Shown here: one piece after another, positions 9,831 to 20,765 of the stretch
Numbering within the stretch: position 1 is the stretch's first letter
How the letters are laid out: every line of letters starts with the position of its first letter
Source of the DNA: Apodospora peruviana
Lineage: Eukaryota; Ascomycota; Sordariomycetes; Sordariales; Lasiosphaeriaceae
Length of the DNA: 64,000 bases
Assembly (NCBI GenBank): GCA_033439685.1
Contig: JAUEDM010000009.1
Coordinates: 558,001 to 622,000, forward strand
Direction of reading: 5' to 3'
Made by a program: the position numbers and the translations under genes
The notes under the pieces: generated by a model
What the model saw: the letters and a program-made list of their open reading frames with translations, nothing else
The model's database searches: none
What the model was told of the DNA's origin: nothing

Positions 9831-11683
9831 ACGTGGTCTACAGCATGCCGCGTACCCCAGCATGCCGCGCACTTTTTACCACCATACAACATCTTATCTT
9901 TGACACAGCATTCCACCACCAAAAAATATGGCTGCACCGTTCCAAGAAGCCAGGATCATCCTTGCTATTGAGGCAATCCAGCGCGACAAAAACATGAGTC
10001 GTCACAAAGCTACAAACATCTACCAAATACCCGAAGCCCACTCTACGTGACAGGATGAACGGTCGAACTCCACGATCCGACTATCGCTACAAAACCCATC
10101 GGTTAACAGCACTAGAAGAAGAGTCAGTTGTTCAATATATATGAACCTAGATTCGCGAGGATTCGCGCCTCAACTGGCTAGTGTTGAAGATATGGCCAAC
10201 TTGCTCCTTGCGGAACGCGACAACGGACGCGTCGGCAAGCACTAGGCTGCAAACTTCGTCAAACGACAACCGGAGCTAAAAACGCGTTTTAATCGTGTAT
10301 ATGACTTCCAAAGAGCCCTCTGCGAAGATCAGAGCTCATTGGCGCGTGGTTCAAGCTCGTGCAGAACATGAAGGCTATGTACTGCATCCATAACTGCGAT
10401 TTCTACAACTTCGACGAGACCGGCTTCATGATGGGCATTATCTGTGCATCTATGGTAGTGATACGCACCGATCGATGTACCAATCGACGTGGACGAGGCA
10501 AGACAGTTCAGCTGGCAATCAGGAATGGGCGACGGCGATTGAGTGCATCAATGGCGAAGGGTGGTGCCTCCCGCCGTTTCTCATCGTACAAGGCGCTTAC
10601 CACCTCGCGAACTAGTACACAGAGAGCGGCCTCTCACTACACTGGGCTATCAAACCAACTTCCAATGGGTGGATAGACAACGAGACTGGCCTGGAATGGT
10701 TCAAACACTTTGATAAACATACCAAGTCTCGTATGAAGGGTGTGTATCGGATGATCGTGCTTGATGGGCATGAGAGTCACCAGTCAGCCGAACTCGAAGC
10801 CTTTTGTAAGGAGAACAACATTCTCACCATTGGCCTGCCTGCGAACTCATCTCATCTAACCCGGCCACTTGATGTTGGATGTTTCAGTGCCTTGATGAAG
10901 GCGTACGGTCGGGAAATCGAGCACTGTGTCAGAGCGCATATCAACCACATCACCAAGGTCGAGTTCTTCCTCGCCTTCAAAGCCGCCCACTTTGCCGCCA
11001 CGACCGAGAACAACATCAATGGAGGTTTCATAGGTGCAGGTCTAATTCCTTTCGACCCCGAGGCTGTAATATCCAAGCTGGATGTCAAGTTACGGACGCC
11101 AACACCAACTGGTCCCCCCTCCACAGCCGCTGATCCTTGGGTCTCCCAGACACCACAGAACCCAACAGAGGCTGTCTCGCAATCCGAATTCATCAAAAAT
11201 TGCATTGCCCGTCACCAGGAAAGCTCGCCAACACCAATTCTTACTGCTGTCGATCAGCTTGCGAAAGGGACGCAGACATTGGCACACTTGGTTACCGTCC
11301 TAGTCGCTGCGAACCGTCCCTCCGAAAGCCAAATGAGGCGCTTAGCATACGTCGGAGGGCCATAAAAACACGTGTGCGACTTGGAGGATCACTTACTGTA
11401 GGAGATGGAAATGATATACTAGCCCGGAAAGAGGTTTAGGAACAAGTAGAGCGTGAAACGCGTGAAAATGGTGGTCGGCGGACCAGAACGCAGACGGCTC
11501 TACGGCGTTGTAGCAAGTGTGGAAAGCCTGGGCACAATGCGCGCACGTGTCAGAAAGATGTGGAAATGTCTGATGTATATAACTCCGAAATAGTTTCAGT
11601 ATATTGTAGTTGTTGTAGTGGTGTAATTAATGTTTCTTGTTGTGTGGTTGTGGAAAAGTGTGCGGCATGCTTGTGGACCACGT
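9831..11683 (+). mobile_element. pogo/Fot1-type DNA transposon with TIRs and TA target duplication
   Basis: A 1,853-bp element flanked by TA on both sides (9829-9830 and 11684-11685). The left end starts ACGTGGTCTACAGCATGCCG. The right end, read on the complement, starts ACGTGGTCCACAAGCATGCC, and both run on into GCRCACTTTT. The left TIR contains an extra partial copy of the GCATGCCGCG segment. The size, TA duplication and DDE transposase are those of the pogo/Fot1 clade. It lies 360 bases after the GMC gene. Confidence 0.93.
9928..11590 (+). pseudogene. Degenerate pogo/Fot1-type transposase
   Basis: Reading across frames recovers a near-complete transposase. The N-terminal helix-turn-helix part starts at ATG 9928 (MAAPFQEARIILAIEAIQ). 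A CENP-B-like DNA-binding region with NFVKRQPELKTRFNR follows. The catalytic DDE core has YNFDETGFMMG, IVLDGHESHQS and RPLDVGCF. A C-terminal CCHC zinc knuckle (CSKCGKPGHNARTC) lies at 11509-11550. Several frameshifts interrupt it (near 10045, 10140 and 10365, and after 11360). A TAG at 10243-10245 stands where the family has Trp (GKHWAANF). It is not functional. Confidence 0.9.
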
Positions 11684-11818
11684 TACCTATTTACAAATCA
11701 CGCCAACCCTGAATAATTCTCAAGCCATTTCCTTCCTCATGAAAGACAGATAGGCGAAAAACAGCACGCCTATGGTCCGGAAAAACACAGCCCCAAAACA
11801 TATTAACTAAATGCTCTA

Positions 11819-13110
11819 CTAGTTATTACAGAAAGGCATGGCGCGAACCAACCCACCGCGTGACTCGAAAGTAGGACTAGACCTAGAAGCAGAAGGCCGA
11901 GGGCCCCAACTAGCCAACTCGATGTGCTGCGTCCCGGCGCCGGTACCTGTACCGGGAATTTGAGGCACGGCTACATCACTACCACCACCACCGAGGAGGG
12001 CGGCGTACCGAGTCGCGGCCCAGGCCACGATCAGTCGACCGAGCGGGCGCAGGGTGGCGAGATTTCCGCCAATGATTCCGAGGCACTGCTCCGCCGTCGT
12101 CCAGATAACGGCAGCGACGAGCTCCGCAACCTCTTGCTCTCCCTCGGCATCGAGTAGTTCGTGCAGGTGGATGCTGCGGACGAGGACGGCAGCGCTGGTG
12201 CTATTCAGACTGTTAGTTACCTAAGCAACCCAGGACGAAAAGCAAGGAGGAGAAACGTACAGACAACCCAAACCCATGACGAAAATAACCGCGACCTTGG
12301 TCCAGACCTTCATCTGCAGCGGCCAGATGATGAACCCCGGCAGCAGCGCGAGCACGATATCCGTCGCCATGTTGAGTAGACCCCCAACGTATGCTGTCAC
12401 AATAACAGCCTGGTCGCTAGCACAACTTCCCTGCTCTTGATCCGTTGCCGTTGGCAGGCTCTTGTCCTAGTAGAACCGTACCGGATGGCATTGGAAGAGC
12501 ATCAGAAAGAAGAAGCTGAGGAGAGACGCAACACCGAAGCCGATGGCCGATTGGATGATGCCGCGGTGCTGGCGGGCCGTCGCAACGCGCAGGAGCAGCA
12601 GGCCGACGGAGACCTTAACCAGCATCATGGCCGCACCGTACAGTAGCATGCAGATCCACCAGAGCTGTTTGTGGTCAGATGGTTAGCTGGTGGTCAGGCG
12701 GAGCTGAAAGGGGGGATGGGGGTAATTGACCAGCAGGATTTCCTTGAGTTCGACGGCAGTTACACCCGACTCAGCTTGGGTGGCGACCTTGGTGAGGCCG
12801 CCGATTCCGACGGCGATGTAGGCCGTGTATAAGATCTGAGAGACGAAGAGTAGGTTGATTAGCATCCTAGCAACCGAAAAGAAGCGAATAGGAGAAGATG
12901 TGGGGTTATCGCAAGGCTCAGGCAAGCAACAGATAAACTTACGGTCGCGACTAGCATGCAACCGTCGTCAAAACCAAAGGCCTTGACAAGATGGAGCCGG
13001 GTGAAGCAGCGCAGGAGCGTCGTGAAAAGTGCCATGGCGAGGCACACACCGTACAGCACGATCATCTCGTGCGCCCGGGCTTGGAGGCTGGCGGGGATGT
13101 CGGCAGCCAT
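11819..13110 (-). pseudogene. Fungal rhodopsin-like seven-helix membrane protein, one in-frame stop
   Basis: The spliced minus-strand model is exons 13110-12943, 12835-12731, 12664-12261 and 12200-11819, 352 codons plus stop. All joins keep phase; the second donor is the weaker GTCAAT. It gives a protein of the fungal rhodopsin-domain (Pth11-related) family. The start is MAADIPASLQARAHEMIVLY, helices include LYGVCLAMALFTTLLR, and the family signature GFDDGCMLVAT is present. A loop then helix MMLVKVSVGLLLLRVA, later helices and LATLRPLGRLIVAWAA follow, with a hydrophilic tail. A TAG at 12467-12469 follows FQCHPVRFY where relatives have Trp (FYWDKS). A TGG-to-TAG change is C-to-T in CpA on the plus strand. 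Everything after the stop is well preserved, so inactivation is recent, or the base is a sequencing error. Confidence 0.8.
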
Positions 13111-14444
13111 CGTGAGAATATTTTCTTCTGCTTTGAAGAAAAACAGCGAGGAGGGTGGAAAGAAGAGGTTATGGCGGTGGCAAAAAAAAAAAAAAAAAAC
13201 CGTCAACTTGTGATGCTGCTGTGAGGAGGAGAGAAGAAGGTTTATGCACATAAGGCTGCAAAATTGTGCAGACTTTACTCTGGGCTGCGATGGAGGGCCC
13301 ACTTTGGCGAATTATTAGCTGTCTCAAGGCACTTTACAGTGCTCGGTGAATAAGGTAGATGGGATGATATTAGAGTGAATGCATGGCGAGGGTCAAACAG
13401 TAGTACATCATTCACTATTGGAAGTCTTCTAATTTCCTTGGGATTGAAGGACTGGTAAGGTACATGTAACTCACGACAGGACTGCCTGATCTTGCTGGAG
13501 AACGGGATTGCTGTATTATCAGGCATATTCAGAGAGTGCCTGCTTCATGTCTACCTTGGAGAATATGGCATACAAGTGTGCGAGGGACGCAAATTAGCAT
13601 TACACGATACAGAGAGCTCCAACACAATAACAAAGTAACGCAACCAATTTTTATTAACATACCTTTTCGGATAAAAACTATCTCGCTTAACCTCTTGTCG
13701 TGATACCCTTCGCGAGGGCTAAAAATGCAGTGCTCTTAAGCCACCGACCACCTATTTTCTTAATGGCTGACTCGCTCCTTGACTTCCTATCGTGATACCC
13801 TTCGTAATGGCTAAAAAGGCAGTGCTGTTGAGCCACGACCTAACCTATTTCCCTAATGTCAGCCTCCTTGATCCCTTGCTGTGATGCCCTTGGTGAGGGC
13901 TAAAATGCACTGCTACTCAGCTGGAGCCGTCATCGGCACTGAAGCCTGAACACCCGTGTCCCATACTGTACGTAATGCGCAGTTGGAGCAGCTGCCCTCT
14001 GTGCATGCTAGCGCCCCGGTGGACCAAGACCACATGCAGACTAGATGCCTCGGTCAGTATGTTTCTGTTGAAGTACTTCCATTCCCTCTATGTCTGTCAC
14101 ATAGGGGTGTTATTGCGTGTTGAGGAGGGTCAGTCCACCTAACTCCCAGTCTCAGAGCATCTGCGACGGCGGAATGATGCAACAAGTCTTGCTTTCCGAG
14201 TCAAGGAGGGCCGGTGATGACACGAAGTAATCTCTTACACTTTGTATGGGTGTCATATCCCGTACGGAGATGGTCAGGCATCTGAAACTATTACTATTTG
14301 CAACATACATTTTCATGCCATCCTTGAACTCGCGCTTCTTCAGCTACTCAACCCAGTCGAAGCCTCGGGACGAGTTCCTCAGTCCGGTGTTCGGCATCGT
14401 GTATCTCTTTCTCGGCCTCTGCCACCTCCGCTGCCAGCCTCGGC
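13111..14444. other. Intergenic region with a homopolymer and a ~90-bp tandem repeat
   Basis: No gene is supported. An A17-18 run at about 13183-13199 lies in the upstream region of the rhodopsin-like gene. The tandem repeat at 13685-13926 is listed separately. The rest lacks motif-bearing ORFs. Confidence 0.6.
13685..13926. repeat. ~90-bp tandem repeat, about 2.6 copies
   Basis: Three successive blocks begin near 13685, 13778 and 13868. Each has a YGTGATRCCCTT core, a GAGGGCTAAAA-like segment and a GCAGTGCT-like segment; the first two blocks add GAGCCAC- and CCTATTT-like parts. Copies differ at many positions, so the array is old. In blocks 1 and 3 the CCCTT...GAGGG part can fold into a short hairpin. 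Confidence 0.8.
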
Positions 14445-17038
14445 TCACTCCTCGTCATCAGAGTCCGAGTCCGGCCCCCCAATTACAATCTGAATACTCA
14501 TCTCACTTCGCATCAGCCGAAGAACACGATCCTTGCCATTCGTCGCCAGAAACTCGTCAAAGCACTTCGCAGCGATCTGTAAAAGCCGCATGTCCTTTAC
14601 CCTGATCGCCGCCGGCCCGGCTGCCATGTCCTCCTCAGCACAGAACCCGTTAGCAGCCCCCAAAAAATACCCGACTACCCACGGCAGCTGGGACTCGCGT
14701 TCGATATAGTCCGGTGCAAATTTCTCCATTAAAAGACTGTTGCAGCGCTCCTTGACGTCCCGCAGAAGCTGCCAGCACGTCCGGTGAAGAACAAGATAGG
14801 GGTACGCAAACTCGACGGTCTCGGCCTGCAGAGCGAGCACAAGCGACTCGATCACCAACGATGGGTCAAGAGGCTGACCACCTTCCGGGAGCTTTTTCTT
14901 CTTCTGCTTCTTTGCTCGTCGTTGACGAGCGCCCTTGTCAAGCTGTTCCATCATGAGGGTTCACTCGGCAACAGACCCAGAGCTCTCAAAGTTGCATTTA
15001 GACACGATCTGATCCAAATGCTCGAGCGTCCAGTCCATCTGCTGGCTGTTCTCAACATATCGGCTCACAAACGTCCGTGAGACAGGGGCGACGGTATCCT
15101 CCTTGATTCCCCGGGGACCGGCTTTCGAAGCCGTCGTGACCTTTCTCTGGCGACCCTTCTGGCCCTGACTCTGGCCCTTCGGATTCGGATTCGAAAACAC
15201 GGCGGCCGAAACGCCCATCTGAAGACAGAATTTCTTGAGGTACTCCTCGGTTGTTTTAGCAGCGTCGCTGACGTGGAAGTTGCTTTCCCCCAGGTTGGCG
15301 TACGCGACGTCCATGTCATCCCAGTTCCTGAGTAAAAACTTCTCGTTCAGCAGCGCGCGGTACAGATGCCACGTGTACACGATCGAGCCGAAGGCGTTGG
15401 CAACACTGATGCCAAAGTCGTACAGCTGAGCGCGGAAGTGGAAGAGCATCAGACCGGCGAGCACGGGCGACCTGCGCAGTATGCGGTTCCGCGGCGTGGT
15501 TGGCGACATGGGCATGCCCTGCTGCGCAAAGTACTTGGACTTGAGCTTGTAGATGGGGTCTCGCTCGATCCACTACATTCGCTATCGAACGGCTTGTAGG
15601 ACTCGGTTGTTTCCGCAGGCCAGTTCTCAAACTTGCCGAAGGCTTTGTGAAATTCCAGATGTTCGTCGATAGTCTTTCCCATCAACTCAACCTGGCGCGT
15701 CATCTCCGTGAAGGGGCGTTCGGCCTCGCCTCGAAGCGTGTGGTGGATATCCAGGTAGACTTGAGCAGAAAAGACGAGGAAAAAGGGGATCTCGCCGGTC
15801 TTGTCCAGCTCCCAAAAGCCACGCATGAGTTCGTCCTGGACCGGGTAGTCAGGCACCATCCTGTTGGCGGTAACCAGCTCGGTGAACATTTCAAACAGCA
15901 GGATCTGATCTTCGGTAAACTTCTGCTTCCCAGTCATCTTGGTGCGATCCTTTCTCGCATCATAGGTACCGAACATGCCGTCCTTGTAAAGAGGGAGATG
16001 CTTCGGGTCCAGCACATCCGCGAGACTTCGCAGAAGGTTAAAGACGGTAAGGAAGAGGTCGTCGGCGACATCGTAGGCGGCGTAGGATACCTGGTCGTAT
16101 GCCTGCTGTGGCGTACAGCCCTTGTGCAAGCAACCGGCAAGGTAGAACATTTCGGTAAATTTCTACATGGAGTGACCCTGGAAAACGGGCGAAACCTCAT
16201 CGATGACGTTCCTGGCCAGATCGATGGCTGCGTTTGTTCCAATGGCAGCCACGGACGCATCGAAGAAACCATCCTTGTAGTTGGACCAGATCCACTCGAT
16301 CCGCGCCCGAATGTTGCGTAAGTCGTTGACCATCATGCCGAATGCGCCGAATGCGTCATCTACGTCAGTCTGCGTTTCCGCTTCATATGTTAAATCGGCG
16401 TCTGGCTCCGCAGCACGGGGTCTCTCAACCGGAATGTCCCCCGATGTTTCTGCGGACGGCTCGTAGACACTCAGGCCCTCAAATCGTGTTGCCAAGCGCT
16501 CGGAACGATCTGGTTGAGTTGCCTGAACGTCATTTGGTGAGGGCGCAGGTATGCGAGGCTTGAGGACGTCGCGCACTGTCTCGAGGATGCCGATAAAGTA
16601 GTTATGGCGCTGGTAAGACTCAACGTCCACCTCCCCGTTGTGCTTGGCGACCCTGTCGGAAAATCCGGATCGGATCTTGATGACCCTGTCGATGGTGGCG
16701 CCAAAGACAGCCGGAACCTCCACAGGCGGTTTGCGCGAAAGGATCCACTCGGCAAGGGGAACGAAGTTTGCAGTCGCTACCGTGTACTTGGGCGTAGGCT
16801 TGGATGTCGATGGTGCGTGCGGATCACCACCGGGCTTCTGGGTCCGTCGGGCGGCCTTCCGGCCCTTGCCGTTTGGGCGACTGCTGCTGGGCTGGCGTTG
16901 CGCCGCGGATCCTGATCCCGAGGTGAGGAGATCAGCTGGATATCCGCACGCTTTGGCCGTTGAAGCCAACCATGATGCGACCGAGTCTGTATCTTGCTTA
17001 TACTGCCCGTAGGCGCTTTTGAGAGGCTGTGGCAACAT
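14445..17038 (-). pseudogene. DUF6604-domain protein, broken by two stops and a frameshift
   Basis: About 860 codons on the minus strand from ATG 17038. The N-terminal part (LKSAYGQYKQDTDSVASWLA) matches the fungal DUF6604 domain, followed by a basic low-complexity linker (KGRKAARRTQKPGG) and a long helical body. Three lesions are visible. A TAG at 16163-16165 lies between GHSM and KFTEMFYLAGC. A frameshift near 15575 follows SYKPFDSE, after which WIERDPIYKLKSKYFAQQG continues one frame over. A TGA at 14961-14963 follows SVAE and precedes MMEQLDKGARQRR in the same frame. The C-terminus is acidic (DSDSDDEE). The family's function is unknown. Sequence on both sides of each lesion reads cleanly, so the damage looks recent. 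Intron removal does not explain it. Confidence 0.85.
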
Positions 17039-17270
17039 ATTGAGTCTTGGGTGGGAGCAGCGCGAGTTGCGAACAACCTATGTCTGATGGGTTCAAGGGG
17101 GGAAATCAGCGATGGGAATTGGGAAAGTGGCAAGCAGCCCAAGTTCCTAGGCACGTGCTATGCAAGTTGACAGCGAGTTATGGAGGCTGTCAGAATGAAG
17201 ACGGTTCTGGTACACAGTGCCAGAACACCAACTTTTCTTTGTTGTCGGTAATCAAGGGTCTAGAAACATC

Positions 17271-17490
17271 CCAAAAACGTGGATTTGTAATAGTTGCCAC
17301 AAGACGCACAATTACGATTGCGTCGGCTTGCCACTATCTACAACTATAAAAGAAGCTCTCTGGCTTCGCCAGAAAGCGAAAAGGGAGGGAAATACAATCA
17401 CGGAATAAAAACGTGATAAAATCAACGAGTCCAGTGTGCATCGCTTCTGACAGAGGCTAGTAGGGTATGCATATGCACGTCCACATTCCA
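17271..17490 (+). repeat. Dispersed ~220-bp repeat, copy 1
   Basis: Closely similar to 24309-24530 in the same orientation. Shared segments include GGATTTGTAATAGTTGCCAC, AAAAGAAGCTCTCTGGCTTC and GTGCATCGCTTCTGACAG. It is 230 bases upstream of the DUF6604 start. The middle could encode WICNSCHKT...CVGLP in both copies. No TIR or poly-A tail is seen and the family is not recognised. Confidence 0.85.
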
Positions 17491-18131
17491 GCATGAGACA
17501 GCCCGAGACGGGCCGGCACAGCTGTTTGCTGGGTTTATCAAGAGCAATTATGCGGACACCCACCAAGGCAGTATATCTACAGCCGCCTATTGGACGACAG
17601 CAAACCCGAACGAGGCATCTCAACTGGGTGCTCCAGCGCCATGCCATGTCACAAGGCTATTGTCATCATGCCCAGGATCGTCAATCCCTGGGATGTTGCC
17701 ATGGTACCCTCGTCATCGTCAATTCGTCGTCAATCCATAATGGTACGAGTCCAGCCTCAAGGAGGGATCTTCAGTCGATGAAGCGCCGCTTCAAATCATT
17801 TTTCGTGAGCCCGGATTCGTCTCAGAGAACCAATCTACTATTTTCGGAAGGAGAATATGGCAGCACATGCATGTCTCGGAAGCTGGTACATCACAGGACA
17901 GGATGGACAACGCAATACAAGAAGACGGAGCAGAAAAGGCCCCGGCGGCTGCCAAGTGCCAAAATCTTCCAAGTAAATGGCAAAAAGGAGACAGAGATGT
18001 GATATTACTAGACCTCTCATAACATGAATTTGTTCGTAGCCGTGTACCGAACCAGGCAAGCCAATAATCAGCAGAAATCATCACCCATCACCTAATCAGA
18101 ACCCCTTCTCACTATCCCGATCCTGTTTTAG
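17491..18131. other. Intergenic, no gene recognised
   Basis: About 640 bases between the dispersed repeat and the 3' end of the MDR gene. ORFs on both strands lack motifs. I see nothing that supports a gene. Confidence 0.5.
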
Positions 18132-19211
18132 TCAAGGAGACACAGCATTCGCCCGATCCTCCTTCCTCGCAATCCTAATCACCAACTTCCCAGCACACTT
18201 GCCCGTCTTGAGCTTCCGAAACGCCTCAGGCAAATCCTCAAAGGCATAAACCTCCTCCACAACGGGCTTGACCTTCCCCTCGACAGCCCACTTGCCCAGC
18301 TGATCCAGATCTTGTGTCTGCGACCCCTTGAGCATAAACAACTCAATCTTCCGACTACCGCCGCCCCAGAACGATGGCCTGAGGAAATTATTGGCCGCGC
18401 TCTTGAGCGAAGCAAAACTCATCGGCCCGCCAACCTGGATGTACCGCCCCTCAGGCAACAGATACCCATCAGCAGCCTTGTAGAGATCATCCCCCGGCAG
18501 GCCAACGTTATCAACACAAAGCTTGTAGACCTGCCCGCCTTCCTTCAAGGTCTGGCTGACGCTCTTGACAGCAGTGTAATCAATCACCTCGTCAGCACCC
18601 AGACCCTTACACTGCTCAACTTTGGCGCTTGAACAAGCAACAGTAACGAAACAGCCGAGCGCTTTAGCGATCTGGATCCCAAATGTCCCGGCCCCGCCAG
18701 AACCGCCGTTGATAAAGACTTTGTCGCCGGCTTTCACGTGAGGCGCGATGCACTGGTAAGCAGTCATACCAGCGCAGGGGATCGAGGCAGCAGTGTCGGA
18801 GTCCAGACCGGCCGGAACTGAGGAGCACACTTTTGTGGGTGCGACGATGTATTCCCCGCAGGTGCCGTGCTGGGTGACGTCTAGCCGGCCGAAGACGAGC
18901 TCGCCAACCCGAAAAGTGTCGACGGTCCGAGTGGCGGCGACGACGCGACCGCAGAAGTCCATGCACGGCGTCGCCGGGGTGCGGATTACCGCGCGCACGA
19001 TGAGGCCGAGCTCGGGGACTTTGTAGTCGGCTGGGTTGAGGCTTGTCGATAAAACCTGGATAAGAATCTCTGAGTCGCCGTACTTGGACGATAGGGTCGG
19101 GACTGGGGCTTCCGGGTTGAGGATGAGGTTGTTCTCGAGGCCTGTGGTGGTGGAGGTGTATTGCCACGCTCGCATTGTGAGCGGGAGGTTTGAGTGGCCT
19201 CTGGTGGACAT
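18132..19211 (-). CDS. MDR-family NAD(P)H-dependent reductase (quinone oxidoreductase / zinc-type ADH-like)
   Basis: A single-exon 359-aa protein of normal family length. The N-terminal GroES-like domain has SLNPADYKVPE and a PCMDFCGRVV segment. The nucleotide-binding domain has INGGSGGAGTFGIQIAKALG followed by GLGADEVIDY, which favours NADPH. The C-terminal VVEEVYAFEDLPEAFRKLKTGKCAGKLVI is the standard MDR ending. No structural-zinc Cys cluster is visible, so a quinone or enone reductase is more likely than a zinc alcohol dehydrogenase (inference). The start MSTRGHSN at 19211 precedes the MRAWQY motif by 13 residues. The frame is intact between two broken neighbours. Confidence 0.88.
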   Translation of the reverse strand: MSTRGHSNLPLTMRAWQYTSTTTGLENNLILNPEAPVPTLSSKYGDSEILIQVLSTSLNPADYKVPELGLIVRAVIRTPATPCMDFCGRVVAATRTVDTFRVGELVFGRLDVTQHGTCGEYIVAPTKVCSSVPAGLDSDTAASIPCAGMTAYQCIAPHVKAGDKVFINGGSGGAGTFGIQIAKALGCFVTVACSSAKVEQCKGLGADEVIDYTAVKSVSQTLKEGGQVYKLCVDNVGLPGDDLYKAADGYLLPEGRYIQVGGPMSFASLKSAANNFLRPSFWGGGSRKIELFMLKGSQTQDLDQLGKWAVEGKVKPVVEEVYAFEDLPEAFRKLKTGKCAGKLVIRIARKEDRANAVSP

Positions 19212-20765
19212 CTTGTTCTGATTGAATGAAGTGAGGAGATGAGGGTTGGTGATGTCACGGTTGTTGAGTGTTGTAACTGGGTTGATGCAAAACGCCTCTA
19301 GTTCGTGAGAATTGGTGCTGGCCTGGCGAGATGGATGGAGGATAGAGGAAGATGAGAGTGTTGATGGCGATGGGCAGGGCGATGAATGTAAGTTGGCGGA
19401 AATCCGCCGCGGCTTTCTAGTCGGTTTCGGCTAGAAACACGTGATGTCGACGACAGGTGATAATCCCCGAAGATCGGCCGAGCTCTCGAGTTGGGGGATG
19501 GCGCCAGCTGAGAAGCGACCGTGGCGTGCAAGGCGTGCTAGCTCCAGCTGAAGCCAGAATACCCCGCAATCCGCAATCGCGACACGTGATCTCAGCCGTC
19601 GCCATGTCCACCCGCTGTGCGAAAAGGGGTCAGATAAGGGTTAGGGTTCAGCGTTGTCCGTGATGTAAACATACCCCTTTTCTCTAATCTTGCGAACTCC
19701 TATATATCAGTGAGACGTGAACTGAATACAGATGCATGTCCGCCCGTTCATCCGGATGGATTATACCTTGATAACTCGTAACCCATTGGAATTGGAGCTC
19801 AACGTAGATGCTTAGTTCTTTGATTGTCTTTGTCTGCTCCTTAATGTACTCGAAAACAGGACGGACAAGTGTCCCTGTTAAGGTCGGGATCGTGCCGTTG
19901 CCGTCAAAGCAATTGGGTAGGTACCTAACAAGTGTTATAGTAGCTAATTTGGTAGGCGTAGTCAAATACCGGGACAGTTTCACTTCTAGAGCAGAGGACT
20001 CGGTGTCCTTGTAACCTCCAAACAAAGGGATTGATTATCCTGGAAAGACCGTCGAGTAATTCCATTATCTACAAACGTGAACTAATTGGAGTTTAGCGAA
20101 AACTCACATTGGCATTATATGAAAATTACCAAAGATAAAACGGATTTTTACGCCTTCTTGATTTCTTTTATTCTGGAGGATGAGAAACAATCAAGGAAAG
20201 ACGAGAACAATAGCCTGTGAAACAGACCACGTGGCGACCCTGACGAGCGTGAAAATCTTCCGAAATTTGTTGCAGAGCGTCATGTCGAAAGGGTTCCTCT
20301 GTTGGTCACGGCAGTTGGAGTTCAGGAGATTTTGCCGTTATATAAACAGTAGGCAATATCCTATGTGCTACTCATCACAATAATCACAATTATGACCAGG
20401 TTTTCCATGTTTCCGTGTGGGGTGTACTTTATTATATCAACTACCGATTGTACCTTTTCGCTCCGGAATTACCGCCAGGCTATCTCCAATCCAGATCCCT
20501 AGTTGGATATACCACAACTACTTATAAAGCAAGACATATATATCTTGCGTTAAATCCGTCATACAACCGAACCTCCATAGGTACCGGTACGTATGACAAC
20601 ATAGAGCGAAGATATCCATCTCTTGAACATGTTGGCTTCTCTCAATCAGAAACTTATGGATGTCAGTGCAATTTGTCAACCGAGACCCTGATCTCTGAAA
20701 CTATTCCTTCTCTAAAATACGAATAGGTCTGGAAATCAGGAGGCCCCAACCGTTATTTCCGTCCA
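19212..20765. other. Gene-poor, partly AT-rich intergenic region
   Basis: No supported gene. From about 20050 to 20750 the sequence is AT-rich with many TpA steps, as expected of an old mutated repeat, but no family is recognisable. A small inverted repeat around telomere-like hexamers lies at 19622-19680. Confidence 0.5.
19622..19680. repeat. 9-bp inverted repeat enclosing telomere-like hexamers
   Basis: AAAAGGGGT at 19622-19630 is exactly complementary to ACCCCTTTT at 19672-19680. The 41-base interval contains AAGGGTTAGGGTT. It may be chance or a scar; no gene is involved. Confidence 0.6.

Noticed and set aside
17271..17490. tRNA-derived SINE
   Set aside because: No A/B box pair (no GGTTCRANYCC-type B box) and no poly-A or simple-repeat tail found in either copy.
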